This document shows, piece by piece, positions 8,504 through 16,293 of a stretch of DNA of 64,000 bases. The position numbers were made by a program, and so were the translations under genes. Numbering within the stretch: the first letter of the stretch is position 1; each line of letters begins with the position of its first letter. The stretch lies in NCBI GenBank assembly GCA_014208095.1, contig JACHMT010000001.1, positions 1,240,001 to 1,304,000 on the forward strand, written 5' to 3'. The stretch is from Actinospineispora eucalypti. GTDB lineage: Bacteria > Actinomycetota > Actinomycetes > Mycobacteriales > Pseudonocardiaceae. The notes below the pieces were generated by a model, which searched no databases, was not told the DNA's origin, and was given only the letters and a program-made list of their open reading frames with translations.

Positions 8504-9196
8504 TTACTCCGGTGGCTCCGGTGGGGCTGGTGGGGCGGGCGGCGCGGCTGCTCCGGCGCGGCGGCGGAAGTAGCCCAGGCCGGGGATGCCGTTGATCGCC
8601 TGGCGCAGGTCCTTGACCACGTCGAGCAGCTCGTGAATGTCCGGGCCGACCTTGTCCAGGGTGGCCAGGATGGGCATGACGTCGGTCTCCAGGTGCTCGG
8701 CCAGCTGGGGCAGCTGGTCGATCATCCGGATCGCCGCGTGCACCTCCTGCTCGGAGAGCTCGTCCACGAACCGGCGGGCCAGCGGCGCGGCGCGCTCGGC
8801 CAGCGGCTGGTAGGTGGCGAGCAGCTCGGTGGCACCCTTGCTGGTCTGCTCGGCCTGCGCCACGATCGCGCCCGCGCCGTCCGCTATCTGGCTGGACCAC
8901 TCGACCACGCCCGCCGCGCCGTCGGCCACCGCGTTGGCCGTGCGCACCGTGTCCTCGGTGGAGGCGGCGATCGTGTCCACCCGCTTGACCAGCACGTCGG
9001 CCCGTTCGGTGAGCTCCTCGATGCGCGCGATCAGCTGCTCGACGCGGTCCAGCAGCGTCACCGCCCGGTCGGGCAGCTCGCCGATCAGCCGGATGGTCTG
9101 CTCGCTCCACCCGAAAACCGCGCGCAGGGTCTCGAAGGCGCCGCCGATCGCCTCGGTCGGACCGGGCAGAACCATGCCAGCAACGCGTAGCGCCAT
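8504..9196 (-). CDS. Coiled-coil protein of unknown function
   Basis: I do not recognise a named family for this 230-residue protein. It begins with a short hydrophobic stretch (MALRVAGMVLPGP). Residues of about 20-130 are amphipathic and heptad-like (for example LIGELPDRAVTLLDRVEQLIARIEEL), consistent with a long helical hairpin or coiled coil. A second helical stretch follows and the protein ends in a Pro/Ala-rich tail (APPAPPAPPEPPE). The ATG at 9196 is preferred to an upstream GTG at 9301, because the extra residues are Arg/Pro-rich and unlike the rest. It is divergent from the ehu operon, and palindromes lie just past its stop. A membrane-associated or polar scaffold role is only a guess. 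Confidence 0.7.
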   Translation of the reverse strand: MALRVAGMVLPGPTEAIGGAFETLRAVFGWSEQTIRLIGELPDRAVTLLDRVEQLIARIEELTERADVLVKRVDTIAASTEDTVRTANAVADGAAGVVEWSSQIADGAGAIVAQAEQTSKGATELLATYQPLAERAAPLARRFVDELSEQEVHAAIRMIDQLPQLAEHLETDVMPILATLDKVGPDIHELLDVVKDLRQAINGIPGLGYFRRRAGAAAPPAPPAPPEPPE

Positions 9197-9296
9197 GGGG
9201 CCATCATGGCGGATCGCCGCCCGCCCCGTTGGATGGCGCCTACTCGGGGGAAGAGGTCGGCGGGTGAAGACGGGATAACGATCGCCGCCCCAAGTT

Positions 9297-9314
9297 GTCA
9301 CCCGAACCGGTGAC
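9297..9314. promoter_or_regulatory. Operator-like palindrome in front of ehu operon
   Basis: GTCACC-N6-GGTGAC forms a perfect 6-bp-arm dyad (spacer CGAACC) 49 bases before the ATG of the binding-protein gene, within the 166-bp divergent region. It is a good candidate site for a GntR- or TetR-type regulator of uptake. No regulator gene is adjacent. Confidence 0.4.
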
Positions 9315-9362
9315 GCCTACTTTCAGTCTCCACCGATCTTCCTGATTCGAGGGGCGACGCCA

Positions 9363-10211
9363 ATGGGCGGATCTTGGACCAGACGGGACTTCTTACGACG
9401 GGGCGCCACGGCCGGCGCACTGGCGGTCGCCGGGCCGTCGTTGCTGGCCGCGTGCGCGAGCGGCGGCTTCAAGGTCGGCATCGCCAACGAGGCGCCGTAC
9501 GGGTTCACCGACCCGAGCGGCAAGGTCACCGGCGAGTCGGTCGAGGTGGCCAGGGCGGTGTTCAAGGCGATGGGCATCGAGGACATCCAGGCGGAGACGG
9601 TCGACTTCAGCGCGCTCATCCCCGGGCTGATCTCCAACCGGTTCGAGGTGGTCACCGCCGGCATGTTCATCCGGCCGGACCGCTGCGCCGCCGCCCAGTT
9701 CTCCGACCCGGACTACACCGCGCAGTCCGCGCTGCTGGTGCCGAAGGGCAACCCGAAGGGCCTGAAGACCTACGCCGAGGTGAAGGCCACCGGCGCCCGG
9801 CTGGCCGTGCTCTCCGGCGCGGTGGAGAAGGAGGACGCGGTCAAGAGCGGCGTCCCGGAGGGCCAGCTGCAGTCCTTCGACACGCAGAACACGCTGTTGC
9901 AGGCGGTTACCGCCGGCCGGGCGGACGCCGGCGCGCTGACCACGTTCTCGCTGCAGGACGTGGTGAAGAAGAACCCGGGCGCGGCGGTCGAGGTCACCCC
10001 GGGCTTCTTCCCGGTGATCAACGGCGAGGAACAGATCGCGGCCGGCGCTTTCGTCTTCCGCAAGGGCGACCAGAGGGTCAACCAGTTCAACGCGGAGTTG
10101 AAGCGGCTGCACGAGAGCGGCGAGTGGGTGCGGATCGTGGAGCCGTTCGGGTTCACCGCGGAGAACATCCCCAAACCGGACGTCACCACGGCCCGCCTCT
10201 GCGCCGGGTGA
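9363..10211 (+). CDS. ehuB: EhuB-like ectoine/hydroxyectoine-binding lipoprotein
   Basis: A 282-residue extracellular solute-binding protein (family 3). The N terminus combines a Tat motif (TRRDFLRRG) with a lipobox ending LLAAC, so it is probably exported folded and lipid-anchored. The segments RPDRCAAAQFSDP, HESGEWVRIVEPFGFT and the terminal LCAG match the EhuB subgroup of amino-acid-type binding proteins, which capture ectoine and 5-hydroxyectoine. ATG 9363 has GAGGGG about 8 bases upstream. It is the first gene of a four-gene operon with two permeases and an ATPase. General polar amino acids remain an alternative substrate. Confidence 0.82.
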   Translation: MGGSWTRRDFLRRGATAGALAVAGPSLLAACASGGFKVGIANEAPYGFTDPSGKVTGESVEVARAVFKAMGIEDIQAETVDFSALIPGLISNRFEVVTAGMFIRPDRCAAAQFSDPDYTAQSALLVPKGNPKGLKTYAEVKATGARLAVLSGAVEKEDAVKSGVPEGQLQSFDTQNTLLQAVTAGRADAGALTTFSLQDVVKKNPGAAVEVTPGFFPVINGEEQIAAGAFVFRKGDQRVNQFNAELKRLHESGEWVRIVEPFGFTAENIPKPDVTTARLCAG

Positions 10212-10213
10212 CC

Positions 10214-10915
10214 ATGTTCGACAACCTGCCGAGGATCCTCGCGGTGCTCGCCGAAGGGTTGCCGGCCACCGTCACGGCCACCGTCGGCGGCATCGCGCTG
10301 ACCATCGTGCTCTCCTTCGCCGCCGGGCTGGCCATGCTGTCCGGCCGGCGCTGGATGCGCGGGGTGAGCCGGGTCTACGTGGAGGGGTTCCGGGGCACCT
10401 CGGAGGTGGTCCAGCTGTTCTGGATCTTCTTCGTGCTGCCCGTGCTCACCGGGCTGCAGCTGCTCCCGCTGGCCGCCGGCGTGCTGGTGCTCGGGCTGAA
10501 CCACGGGGCATACGGCGCGGAGATCGTCCGGGGCGCGGTGCGTTCGGTGCCGAGGGCGCAGGTGGAGGGCGCGATCGCGCTCAGCCTCACCCCGGCGCAG
10601 CGGATGACCAGGGTGATCCTGCCGCAGGCGGTGGTGGAGATGCTGCCGCCGTTGAACAACCTGTTCATCCAGCTGCTCAAGTCGACCGCGATCCTGTCGT
10701 TCATCACGGTGGCCGAGGTGACGGACAAGGGCACCAAGGTGCTGGTGCCCAACTTCGGCCAGGACCTGGTGCTGATCTTCACCGTGATGTTGCTGATCTA
10801 CCTGGTGCTGGCGTTGCTGATCACCGGAGTGATGCGGCCGCTGGAGCGGATCGCCGCGCGCCGGCTGGGCCGAAGTAGCGTATCTGTGCGCAGAGCCAAA
10901 GCGGGGGCGCACTGA
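10214..10915 (+). CDS. ehuC: Ectoine-type ABC permease, first subunit
   Basis: A 233-residue membrane permease of the His/Glu/Gln/Arg family with about five helices. The coupling-loop (EAA) region reads EIVRGAVRSVPRAQVEGAIALSL and is followed by LPQAVVEMLPPLNN. It forms the membrane channel with the next gene product. The stop of ehuB (10209-10211) is directly followed by ATG 10214; a GTG at 10208 that overlaps the stop as GTGA is an equally possible start. Translational coupling is likely either way. Confidence 0.82.
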   Translation: MFDNLPRILAVLAEGLPATVTATVGGIALTIVLSFAAGLAMLSGRRWMRGVSRVYVEGFRGTSEVVQLFWIFFVLPVLTGLQLLPLAAGVLVLGLNHGAYGAEIVRGAVRSVPRAQVEGAIALSLTPAQRMTRVILPQAVVEMLPPLNNLFIQLLKSTAILSFITVAEVTDKGTKVLVPNFGQDLVLIFTVMLLIYLVLALLITGVMRPLERIAARRLGRSSVSVRRAKAGAH

Positions 10916-11571
10916 TGCCGGTCTGGGACTGGGGCTATGCGTTCGCCGTGCTGCCCGACCTGGTGCGGGCACTGGGCGAGACGATCAAGATCACGCTGCT
11001 CGCCTCGGTGGTGGCGCTGGTGCTGGGCCTGGTGATCGCGGTGCTGCGGCGCGCGCGGATACCCGTGCTGGACCAGCTGGTGTGGGGGTTCGTGGAGTTC
11101 GTCCGGTCCACCCCGCTGCTGGTGCAGGTGTTCTTCCTGTACTTCGCGCTGCCCCGGTTCGGCGTGACGCTGTCCGCGCTGGCCGTCGGGGTGATCGGGC
11201 TGGGCGTGCACTACGCCACCTACGCCTCGGAGGTGTACCGGGCGGGCATCGACGCGGTGCCGCGCGGGCAGTGGGAGGCCGCCGTGGCACTCAGCCTCTC
11301 CCGCACCCGGACCTGGACCGGGGTGATCCTGCCGCAGGCCATTCCCCGGGTGCTGCCGGCGCTGGGCAACTACGTGATCTCCATGTTCAAGGAGGTGCCA
11401 TTGCTGCTGGCCATCACCGTGGTCGAGGTGGTGAACCGGGCCAAGGAGCTCGGTTCGGAGTCGTTCCGCTACACCGAACCGCTCACCATTGCCGGGCTGC
11501 TCTTCCTGGCCCTCAGCTATCCGGCTTCCATGCTGGTCCGACGCCTGGAGCGGCACCGTGTCACCGTCTGA
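10915..11571 (+). CDS. ehuD: Ectoine-type ABC permease, second subunit
   Basis: A 218-residue permease paralogous to the preceding one, with an N-terminal KITLLASVVALVLGLVIAVLRRA helix pair region and the coupling loop EVYRAGIDAVPRGQWEAAVALSL followed by LPQAIPRVLPALGN. Its ATG shares one base with the upstream stop (TGATG), the usual sign of a heteromeric pair made in equal amounts. Together the two form the transmembrane part of the importer. Confidence 0.82.
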   Translation: MPVWDWGYAFAVLPDLVRALGETIKITLLASVVALVLGLVIAVLRRARIPVLDQLVWGFVEFVRSTPLLVQVFFLYFALPRFGVTLSALAVGVIGLGVHYATYASEVYRAGIDAVPRGQWEAAVALSLSRTRTWTGVILPQAIPRVLPALGNYVISMFKEVPLLLAITVVEVVNRAKELGSESFRYTEPLTIAGLLFLALSYPASMLVRRLERHRVTV

Positions 11572-12340
11572 ACCGATGATCGTCTTCGAGGGCGTGGAGA
11601 AGCGCTTCGGGGACAACGTGGTGTTGCGCGACCTGGACTTCTCCGTCCAGCCGGGGGAGCACGTCTGCCTGATCGGGCCCAGCGGCTCGGGCAAGACCAC
11701 GATCCTGCGGCTGCTGATGACGCTGGAGAAGGTGAATGCCGGAAAGATCATGGTGGGCGGGGAGTGCCTGTCCCACATGGAGCGCGGCGGGAGCCTGGTG
11801 CCGGCCGACGACAAGCACTGCCGGGAGGTGCGCAAGCGGATCGGCATGGTGTTCCAGCAGTTCAACCTGTTCCCCAACATGACGGTGCGGGGCAACCTGA
11901 TCGAGGCGCCGACCCGGGTGCTGGGGCTTCCCCGGGACGAGGCGAACGCCCGCGCCGCCGAGCTGCTCGACCTGGTCGGGCTGTCGGAGAAGATCGACGC
12001 TCATCCCACCGAGCTGTCCGGCGGGCAGCAGCAGCGGGTGGCCATCGCCCGCGCGCTGGCCATGCGGCCGGACGTGCTGCTGCTGGACGAGGTGACCTCG
12101 GCGCTGGACCCCGAGCTGGTGGCCGGCGTGCTGAACCTGCTCAAGCAGATCGGCGAGGACACCGACATCACCTTCCTCTGCGTGACCCACGAGATGGGTT
12201 TCGCCCGCGACTTCTCCCACCGGGTGCTGATGTTCGACTCGGGGAGGGTGATCGAGGACGCGCCGCCGGAGGCGCTGTTCACCGAGCCGCGCGAGTCGCG
12301 TACCAGGGATTTCCTGCACGCCGTTATCGGTCGGAGCTAG
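11558..12340 (+). CDS. ehuA: Ectoine-type ABC transporter ATPase
   Basis: A 260-residue ATPase that powers the importer. Walker A is GPSGSGKTT, Q-loop FQQFNLFPNM, signature ELSGGQQQRVAIARAL, Walker B VLLLDEVTSALDPELV and the switch His is in CVTHEMGFA. GTG 11558 is taken as start because GGAG lies 7 bases upstream; it overlaps the permease gene by 14 bases. ATG 11576 is the alternative. The 3' end overlaps the convergent binding-protein gene by 17 bases, so both C termini are encoded on opposite strands of the same DNA. Confidence 0.88.
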   Translation: MSPSEPMIVFEGVEKRFGDNVVLRDLDFSVQPGEHVCLIGPSGSGKTTILRLLMTLEKVNAGKIMVGGECLSHMERGGSLVPADDKHCREVRKRIGMVFQQFNLFPNMTVRGNLIEAPTRVLGLPRDEANARAAELLDLVGLSEKIDAHPTELSGGQQQRVAIARALAMRPDVLLLDEVTSALDPELVAGVLNLLKQIGEDTDITFLCVTHEMGFARDFSHRVLMFDSGRVIEDAPPEALFTEPRESRTRDFLHAVIGRS

Positions 12341-13184
12341 CTCGGCAGAGCTGTTCGGTGGTGAGGTCGCGCGGGGGCAGGTTGGCCTGGGTGACGCCGA
12401 ACGGCGTGGTGATGCGCAGCCACTCCCCGGAGTCGTGCAGCCCGCCCAGCCCGGCGTCGAACGCGTCCCGCAGCTCGGTGTCGGCCGGCCGGAACGCGAA
12501 CGCGGCGGCCGGCTGGGCGTCCCGCCGGGCCGTCGCCAGGGTCACCTCCAGGCCGGAACGGGGGTGCTTGCGCAGCATGGCCCGCAACGAGACGTCGGTG
12601 AGCGTGCCGACCGGCGCCCGCCCCTCGGCCACCGTCTGGAACAGCTCGCCGGGGGAGTCGATGGCCCTGATCAGGTCCGGCCGGATGCCCGCCGCGCGCG
12701 CGGCTTCGGTCTCCACGCCGCCGTCCAGCACCGCGATCGGTACTCCCGCCCTTGCCACGTCGGGAAAGCCCCGCAGCCGCAGCGGGTTGCCCTGGCGCAC
12801 CAGGAACGCGGTCGGGGTGAGCACGTCCGGCCGGGAGAACGCCACCCGCGCGCAACGCGCCGGGGTGATCTGCATCGCCGCCGCCACCACGTCGTAAAGG
12901 CCCTGCTCCAACCCGTCGATGAGCTGCCCGAACGGCCGCTGCACCGCTTCCAGGGTGCGCACGCCGAGCCCGCCGAGCACCGCGCGCGCCACCTCCGGGG
13001 ACTCCCCGGTGAGCCGGCCCGAGGTGTCCAGGAAGCTGAACGGCTCCTCCCCGGAGATGCCCACCCGGGCCGCGCCGTCCTCGCTCAGCCGGGCCAGCGC
13101 CGGCCGGTCGTCCGGCCCGCAGCCGGCCAATGCCGTCCCGACCCCGACCGTGGTCAGGGTGAACAGGTGACGCCGGGACAACAC
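12324..13184 (-). CDS. Second EhuB-like binding lipoprotein
   Basis: A 286-residue family-3 solute-binding lipoprotein with an N-terminal signal (SRRHLFTLTTVGVGTALAGC). It is clearly paralogous to the ehuB product: ITPARCARVAFSRPD, HDSGEWLRITTPFGVTQ and the terminal LCRA line up with that protein. It has no permease of its own, so it probably docks on the adjacent importer and may widen its substrate range. It is transcribed against the operon and overlaps ehuA by 17 bases. The start is a GTG without a clear ribosome-binding site. Confidence 0.82.
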   Translation of the reverse strand: MLSRRHLFTLTTVGVGTALAGCGPDDRPALARLSEDGAARVGISGEEPFSFLDTSGRLTGESPEVARAVLGGLGVRTLEAVQRPFGQLIDGLEQGLYDVVAAAMQITPARCARVAFSRPDVLTPTAFLVRQGNPLRLRGFPDVARAGVPIAVLDGGVETEAARAAGIRPDLIRAIDSPGELFQTVAEGRAPVGTLTDVSLRAMLRKHPRSGLEVTLATARRDAQPAAAFAFRPADTELRDAFDAGLGGLHDSGEWLRITTPFGVTQANLPPRDLTTEQLCRASSDR

Positions 13185-13222
13185 CCGATCACTCTAGTCG
13201 CTCGCCCCTCTTCGGGCCGCCC

Positions 13223-13654
13223 CTAACGTGCGACCAGCAGCAGATGCTTCACCGAGGGGAATCGGGCGAAGTCCCGGTCCAGGGTGGCGATATCACAGTG
13301 GTGCTCGGCGGCGAGCGCGGCAAGAACCGCATCGGGCACCAGATCGCCCACCGCGGCGGCCTCGGCGCAGAGCTCGCGCAGCAGGACGAGGTGACGATGG
13401 CCCGGCGCGATCGGCAGAAGGTGCGGCTGCCCGTTGATCGCGTCGATGAAGGCGAAAGCATCGGCCAGCGGGGTGGGTATCTCGAAGATGCGGCGGTTCG
13501 TGGCCAGACGCAGGAAGCTGGCCCAAACCGTGACAGGCACCGTGAACGGCTCCTCACCGGCAAGCAGGTCGTCCAACCACGGGCGGACGGTTTGGTGGTG
13601 CGGGTGGTCCTCCCGATGTGCGGCCAGCACCACGTTGACGTCCAGCAGGTACAC
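13223..13654 (-). CDS. vapC: VapC-type PIN-domain toxin
   Basis: A 143-residue PIN ribonuclease. The first acidic ligand is Asp5 in VYLLDVN, a middle acidic patch follows (HREDH), and the C-terminal pair appears in [13 protein letters not shown] and [11 protein letters not shown]. Family members cleave tRNA, rRNA or mRNA when not bound by antitoxin; the target here is unknown. The GTG start is separated by one base from the antitoxin stop, so the two are translated from one message. Confidence 0.88.
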   Translation of the reverse strand: MYLLDVNVVLAAHREDHPHHQTVRPWLDDLLAGEEPFTVPVTVWASFLRLATNRRIFEIPTPLADAFAFIDAINGQPHLLPIAPGHRHLVLLRELCAEAAAVGDLVPDAVLAALAAEHHCDIATLDRDFARFPSVKHLLLVAR

Positions 13655-13655
13655 G

Positions 13656-13913
13656 TCAGCGCCGGGAGTCGAGGTCGAGGCCTTCGTCGAGCGCCTCGTG
13701 CAGTGCACGGTTCGAGGCCAGGTCCAGACCAGGCTTCGGGCCGGTGCCACCACGGAAAACCGGAACGGGAGGACGTTCCGCGCGCTGTGCGGGAACGTTC
13801 AGTTCGCGCCGCAGCGCGTTGTCGATGACCTCGCCGAGGGTCTGGCCGCGCTGCTGCGCCAGCCGTTTCGCGGCCGCGAGCAGTTCGTCCGAAATCGACA
13901 CCGTGGTGCGCAT
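13656..13913 (-). CDS. vapB: Ribbon-helix-helix antitoxin (VapB type)
   Basis: An 85-residue antitoxin. The N-terminal 45 residues ([19 protein letters not shown], then [12 protein letters not shown]) form a CopG/Arc-like ribbon-helix-helix DNA-binding domain. The Pro/Gly-rich tail with [19 protein letters not shown] is the likely toxin-binding part. It precedes the toxin gene and probably represses the operon by binding near its own promoter. The start lies 7 bases past a TAGTCT hexamer, which suggests a leaderless message. Confidence 0.85.
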   Translation of the reverse strand: MRTTVSISDELLAAAKRLAQQRGQTLGEVIDNALRRELNVPAQRAERPPVPVFRGGTGPKPGLDLASNRALHEALDEGLDLDSRR

Positions 13914-13940
13914 GATGCATAGACTAGCGCATCACGCGCA
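13914..13940 (-). promoter_or_regulatory. Likely leaderless promoter/operator of first vapBC
   Basis: On the minus strand TAGTCT (13921-13926) is followed by 7 bases and then the ATG of vapB, the spacing expected when transcription starts at the ATG. GATGC and GCATC flank it as a small inverted repeat, a plausible antitoxin-binding site. The second vapBC in the window shows the same geometry. Confidence 0.4.
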
Positions 13941-13949
13941 TCACCGTTG

Positions 13950-14723
13950 CTAGTTCGGCCAGACCGGGGGGCGCTTCTCCAGGAAGGCGGCCATGCCCTC
14001 GCGGGCGCTGGCGGACTGCGACATCGCGGCCATCACCTCGAGCGCGATCGCGTAGGCGTCGGCCTCGGGGCGGTCCAGCTGCGCGTAGATCGTCTGCTTG
14101 CCGACGCCCTTGGCGAAGCGGCTGCCCCGGGTGGCGCGCACCAGCAGGTGGTCCACCGCCGCGTCCAACTGGTCGTCCGGTACCACGTGGTTGACCAGGC
14201 CCCAGTCCAGCGCGGTGCGGGCGTCCACCACGTCACCGGTGAGCGCCATCTCCATCAGCCGCTTGCGGCCGATGTTGCGGGCCACCGGGACGGCGGGGGT
14301 GTGGCAGAACCAGCCGCCCTTGCCGCCGGGCAGCGCGAACCCGGCCGACTCGGCGGCCACCGCGAGGTCGCAGGACGCCACCATCTGGCAACCGGCGGCG
14401 GTGGCCAGCGCGTGCACTCTGGCGATCACCACCTGCGGCACCGACTGCATGGTCTTCATCAGCTTGGTACACAGCCGCAGCAGCGAGCGCACCCCGCCGA
14501 GATCCCGGCTGGCCACGTCGGCGAAGTCGTGGCCGGCGGAGAACACCTTGCCCTCGCCGGCCAGCACGATCCCGGTGGCGTCGGTGCGGCCGGCGGACTC
14601 GAACGCGTCGGTCAGCTCGGCCAGCACCGGTTCGGCCAGTGAGTTGCGCCGCTCCGGCCGGTTCATGGTGATCCGGATGGTGTCGCCGTCCTGCTTGACC
14701 AAGAGGTGTTCGTAGTCCGCCAT
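13950..14723 (-). CDS. Crotonase-fold protein, likely not a hydratase
   Basis: A 257-residue enoyl-CoA hydratase/isomerase-family protein. The oxyanion-hole segments are present (VFSAGHDF and ATAAGCQMVASCD). The two catalytic glutamates of true hydratases are replaced: the GGGCE position reads AGCQ and the QPE position reads LPG in ALPGGKGGWFC. This matches the ECHDC3-like subgroup, whose activity is poorly defined. It binds an acyl-CoA by family expectation, but hydration is unlikely. A start at ATG 14723 fits the family N terminus. The 22-bp repeats at 14775 lie in its upstream region. Confidence 0.85.
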   Translation of the reverse strand: MADYEHLLVKQDGDTIRITMNRPERRNSLAEPVLAELTDAFESAGRTDATGIVLAGEGKVFSAGHDFADVASRDLGGVRSLLRLCTKLMKTMQSVPQVVIARVHALATAAGCQMVASCDLAVAAESAGFALPGGKGGWFCHTPAVPVARNIGRKRLMEMALTGDVVDARTALDWGLVNHVVPDDQLDAAVDHLLVRATRGSRFAKGVGKQTIYAQLDRPEADAYAIALEVMAAMSQSASAREGMAAFLEKRPPVWPN

Positions 14724-14774
14724 GTCTCGACGGTAACCGCCGGGAACGCGCGGGGAAAGCGCTCACCCGAGCCT

Positions 14775-14862
14775 GATTCAGTGGGTTCAGCACGGTGATT
14801 CAGTCACTTCTGCACGGTGGTTCAGTCACTTCAGCACCGTGATTCAGTCACTTCTGCACTGG
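14775..14862. repeat. 22-bp tandem repeat, four units
   Basis: Four contiguous 22-bp units start at 14775, 14797, 14819 and 14841. Each reads G(A/G)TTCAGT, then CACTTC or GGGTTC, then (A/T)GCAC. The array overlaps the last codons and the stop of the minus-strand TetR gene, so that protein ends in repeat-encoded residues. There are no spacers, so it is not CRISPR. Confidence 0.85.
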
Positions 14863-15412
14863 GCACCGAAGCGTCCCGGGTGGCCAGCGCGAGGGTCGCC
14901 GCGCGCAGCTCGGGCAGTGGGCACCCGGCGTGTAGCTCGTGCAGCGCGACCTCGGCCGCCGCCGCGATCAGCAGGATGGCCACGGCACGGGGGGCCGGCC
15001 AGGCCAGGGCGCGCAGGTCGTCGTCGATCAGCTCGGCGAATGCCGCGTTGCGCGCCTGCACCAGGTCGTGCAGGCCGGCCTCGGTGCGCGCCTCCACCAG
15101 TAGCGCCTTGCTGGCCCGCTGGCGCAGGCAGCCGTCCAGGAAGGCGGCCAGCATGGCGCGCAGCCGCTCCGCACCGGGTGGGTGCTCGGCGCCGACCCGG
15201 GTGACCTGTTCGGCCAGGCCGTCGTGGAACCGGGTGTGCAGGTCGCGCAGGAAGTCCGCGCGGGCCGGCCAGTGCTGGTAGAACGAGCCCTTGGCCATCC
15301 CGGCCCTGGCTACCACGTTGTTCACCGACAGGGCGGGCAGCCCGTCGTCGGCCAGGACGTGTTCGCCGGCCTGCAGCAGGGCGGTACGGCCGGGCTCGGC
15401 CGGGCGGGCCAT
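14831..15412 (-). CDS. TetR-family transcriptional regulator
   Basis: A 193-residue repressor with an N-terminal helix-turn-helix (TALLQAGEHVLADDGLPALSV, then ARAGMAKGSFYQHWPARADF). The C-terminal domain is helical and typical of the family. Its ATG overlaps the hydrolase stop by one base (TGATG), so it is the second gene of a two-gene operon. A perfect palindrome in the operon promoter (16253-16278) is the probable binding site, giving autoregulation. The last residues (ASVPSAEVTESRC) are encoded by the 22-bp repeat array. Confidence 0.88.
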   Translation of the reverse strand: MARPAEPGRTALLQAGEHVLADDGLPALSVNNVVARAGMAKGSFYQHWPARADFLRDLHTRFHDGLAEQVTRVGAEHPPGAERLRAMLAAFLDGCLRQRASKALLVEARTEAGLHDLVQARNAAFAELIDDDLRALAWPAPRAVAILLIAAAAEVALHELHAGCPLPELRAATLALATRDASVPSAEVTESRC

Positions 15413-16239
15413 CAGCGGGCCACCGGGGAAAGCGGGCGGAGGAACTCCTGGACGGCGGCCAGCCACTGCCCGGGGACCTCGGCGTGCGGTTCGTGCCCGG
15501 ACACGAAGGTGCGCAGCGTGGCGCCCGGGATGATCCGGGCGGCGCGGCGGCCGTCCGTCAACCGGGGCAGCACCGGGTCGCCCCAGCCCCAGGTGAGCAG
15601 CACCGGCACGCGCAGCGCGCCGACCCGCCCGCGCAGGTTGTGCGCCGGGTCGGCGAAGGAGCGCCAGATCGCCCGGTACACGCGCAGCCGCACCGGGTCG
15701 TTGCGCACCGCGTACGCCCGGCGCAGCGCCGCCCGGGCGGTAGGGGTGCGCCGCCAGGTGTATCCGCTGGCCAGCGGCCCGGCCAGTCGGGCGGCCACCC
15801 CGGGGTGCGCCATGAACCGGCAGGCCGCGCGGGTCAGCGCCGTCATCCGGCTCAACCCGCCGGGCGCGATCAGGACCAGCCCGCGCACCCGTTCCGGGTG
15901 CTCCAGCGCCTGGCGCAGCGCGGCGTATCCGCCGACGCTGTTGCCGATGAGCACCGCGTCGGGGTGCCCGGTGTGTTTCAGGATCGCGGGGAGCACCGTG
16001 TCCAGCACGCCGGCCAGCGCGGGCGCGGTGACCGCGTCCGGATCGGTTGCCGGGGAGTCCCCGTAGCCGGGCCAGTCCAGCACCGCGAGGGTGTGCGCCT
16101 CGGCCAGCGGGCCGGCGACCGCGTCGAAGTCCCGCCCGTCGCCCGGGTTGGCGTGCAGCGCCACCAGCAGCGGCCCCTTACCCCGCACCCGGACCGCCAC
16201 CGCACCCAACTCCGTCGGCACCCCGAACGCATCCGTCAT
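15412..16239 (-). CDS. Alpha/beta-fold hydrolase
   Basis: A 275-residue alpha/beta hydrolase. The nucleophile elbow is GNSVGGY, the acid is in WGWGDPVL and the catalytic His is in SGHEPH. A WPGYGDS segment sits at the position where related esterases and haloalkane dehalogenase-like enzymes have HG-x-x-x-W/DxxG. The substrate is unknown. It is co-transcribed with the downstream TetR gene, so it is probably induced by the ligand of that regulator. Confidence 0.87.
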   Translation of the reverse strand: MTDAFGVPTELGAVAVRVRGKGPLLVALHANPGDGRDFDAVAGPLAEAHTLAVLDWPGYGDSPATDPDAVTAPALAGVLDTVLPAILKHTGHPDAVLIGNSVGGYAALRQALEHPERVRGLVLIAPGGLSRMTALTRAACRFMAHPGVAARLAGPLASGYTWRRTPTARAALRRAYAVRNDPVRLRVYRAIWRSFADPAHNLRGRVGALRVPVLLTWGWGDPVLPRLTDGRRAARIIPGATLRTFVSGHEPHAEVPGQWLAAVQEFLRPLSPVAR

Positions 16240-16252
16240 GACCGCACGCTAT

Positions 16253-16278
16253 CGAATGACCGACCGGTCGGTCATTCG
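16253..16278. promoter_or_regulatory. Perfect TetR-type operator palindrome
   Basis: A 26-bp perfect palindrome with half-site CGAATGACCGACC lies 14 bases upstream of the hydrolase ATG. The core ACCGACCGGTCGGT is the common form of TetR-family operators. The next downstream regulator in the same operon is the obvious candidate protein. Confidence 0.75.
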
Positions 16279-16293
16279 TCCATCAGGGTCGTC

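Noticed and set aside
8190..8573. Small open frames within composite element 1 and the palindrome at 8419
   Set aside because: They arise from palindromic repeat sequence and show no conserved domain or start signal.
14775..14862. Possible CRISPR array
   Set aside because: Units are contiguous 22-bp repeats with no unique spacers, and no cas gene is in the window.
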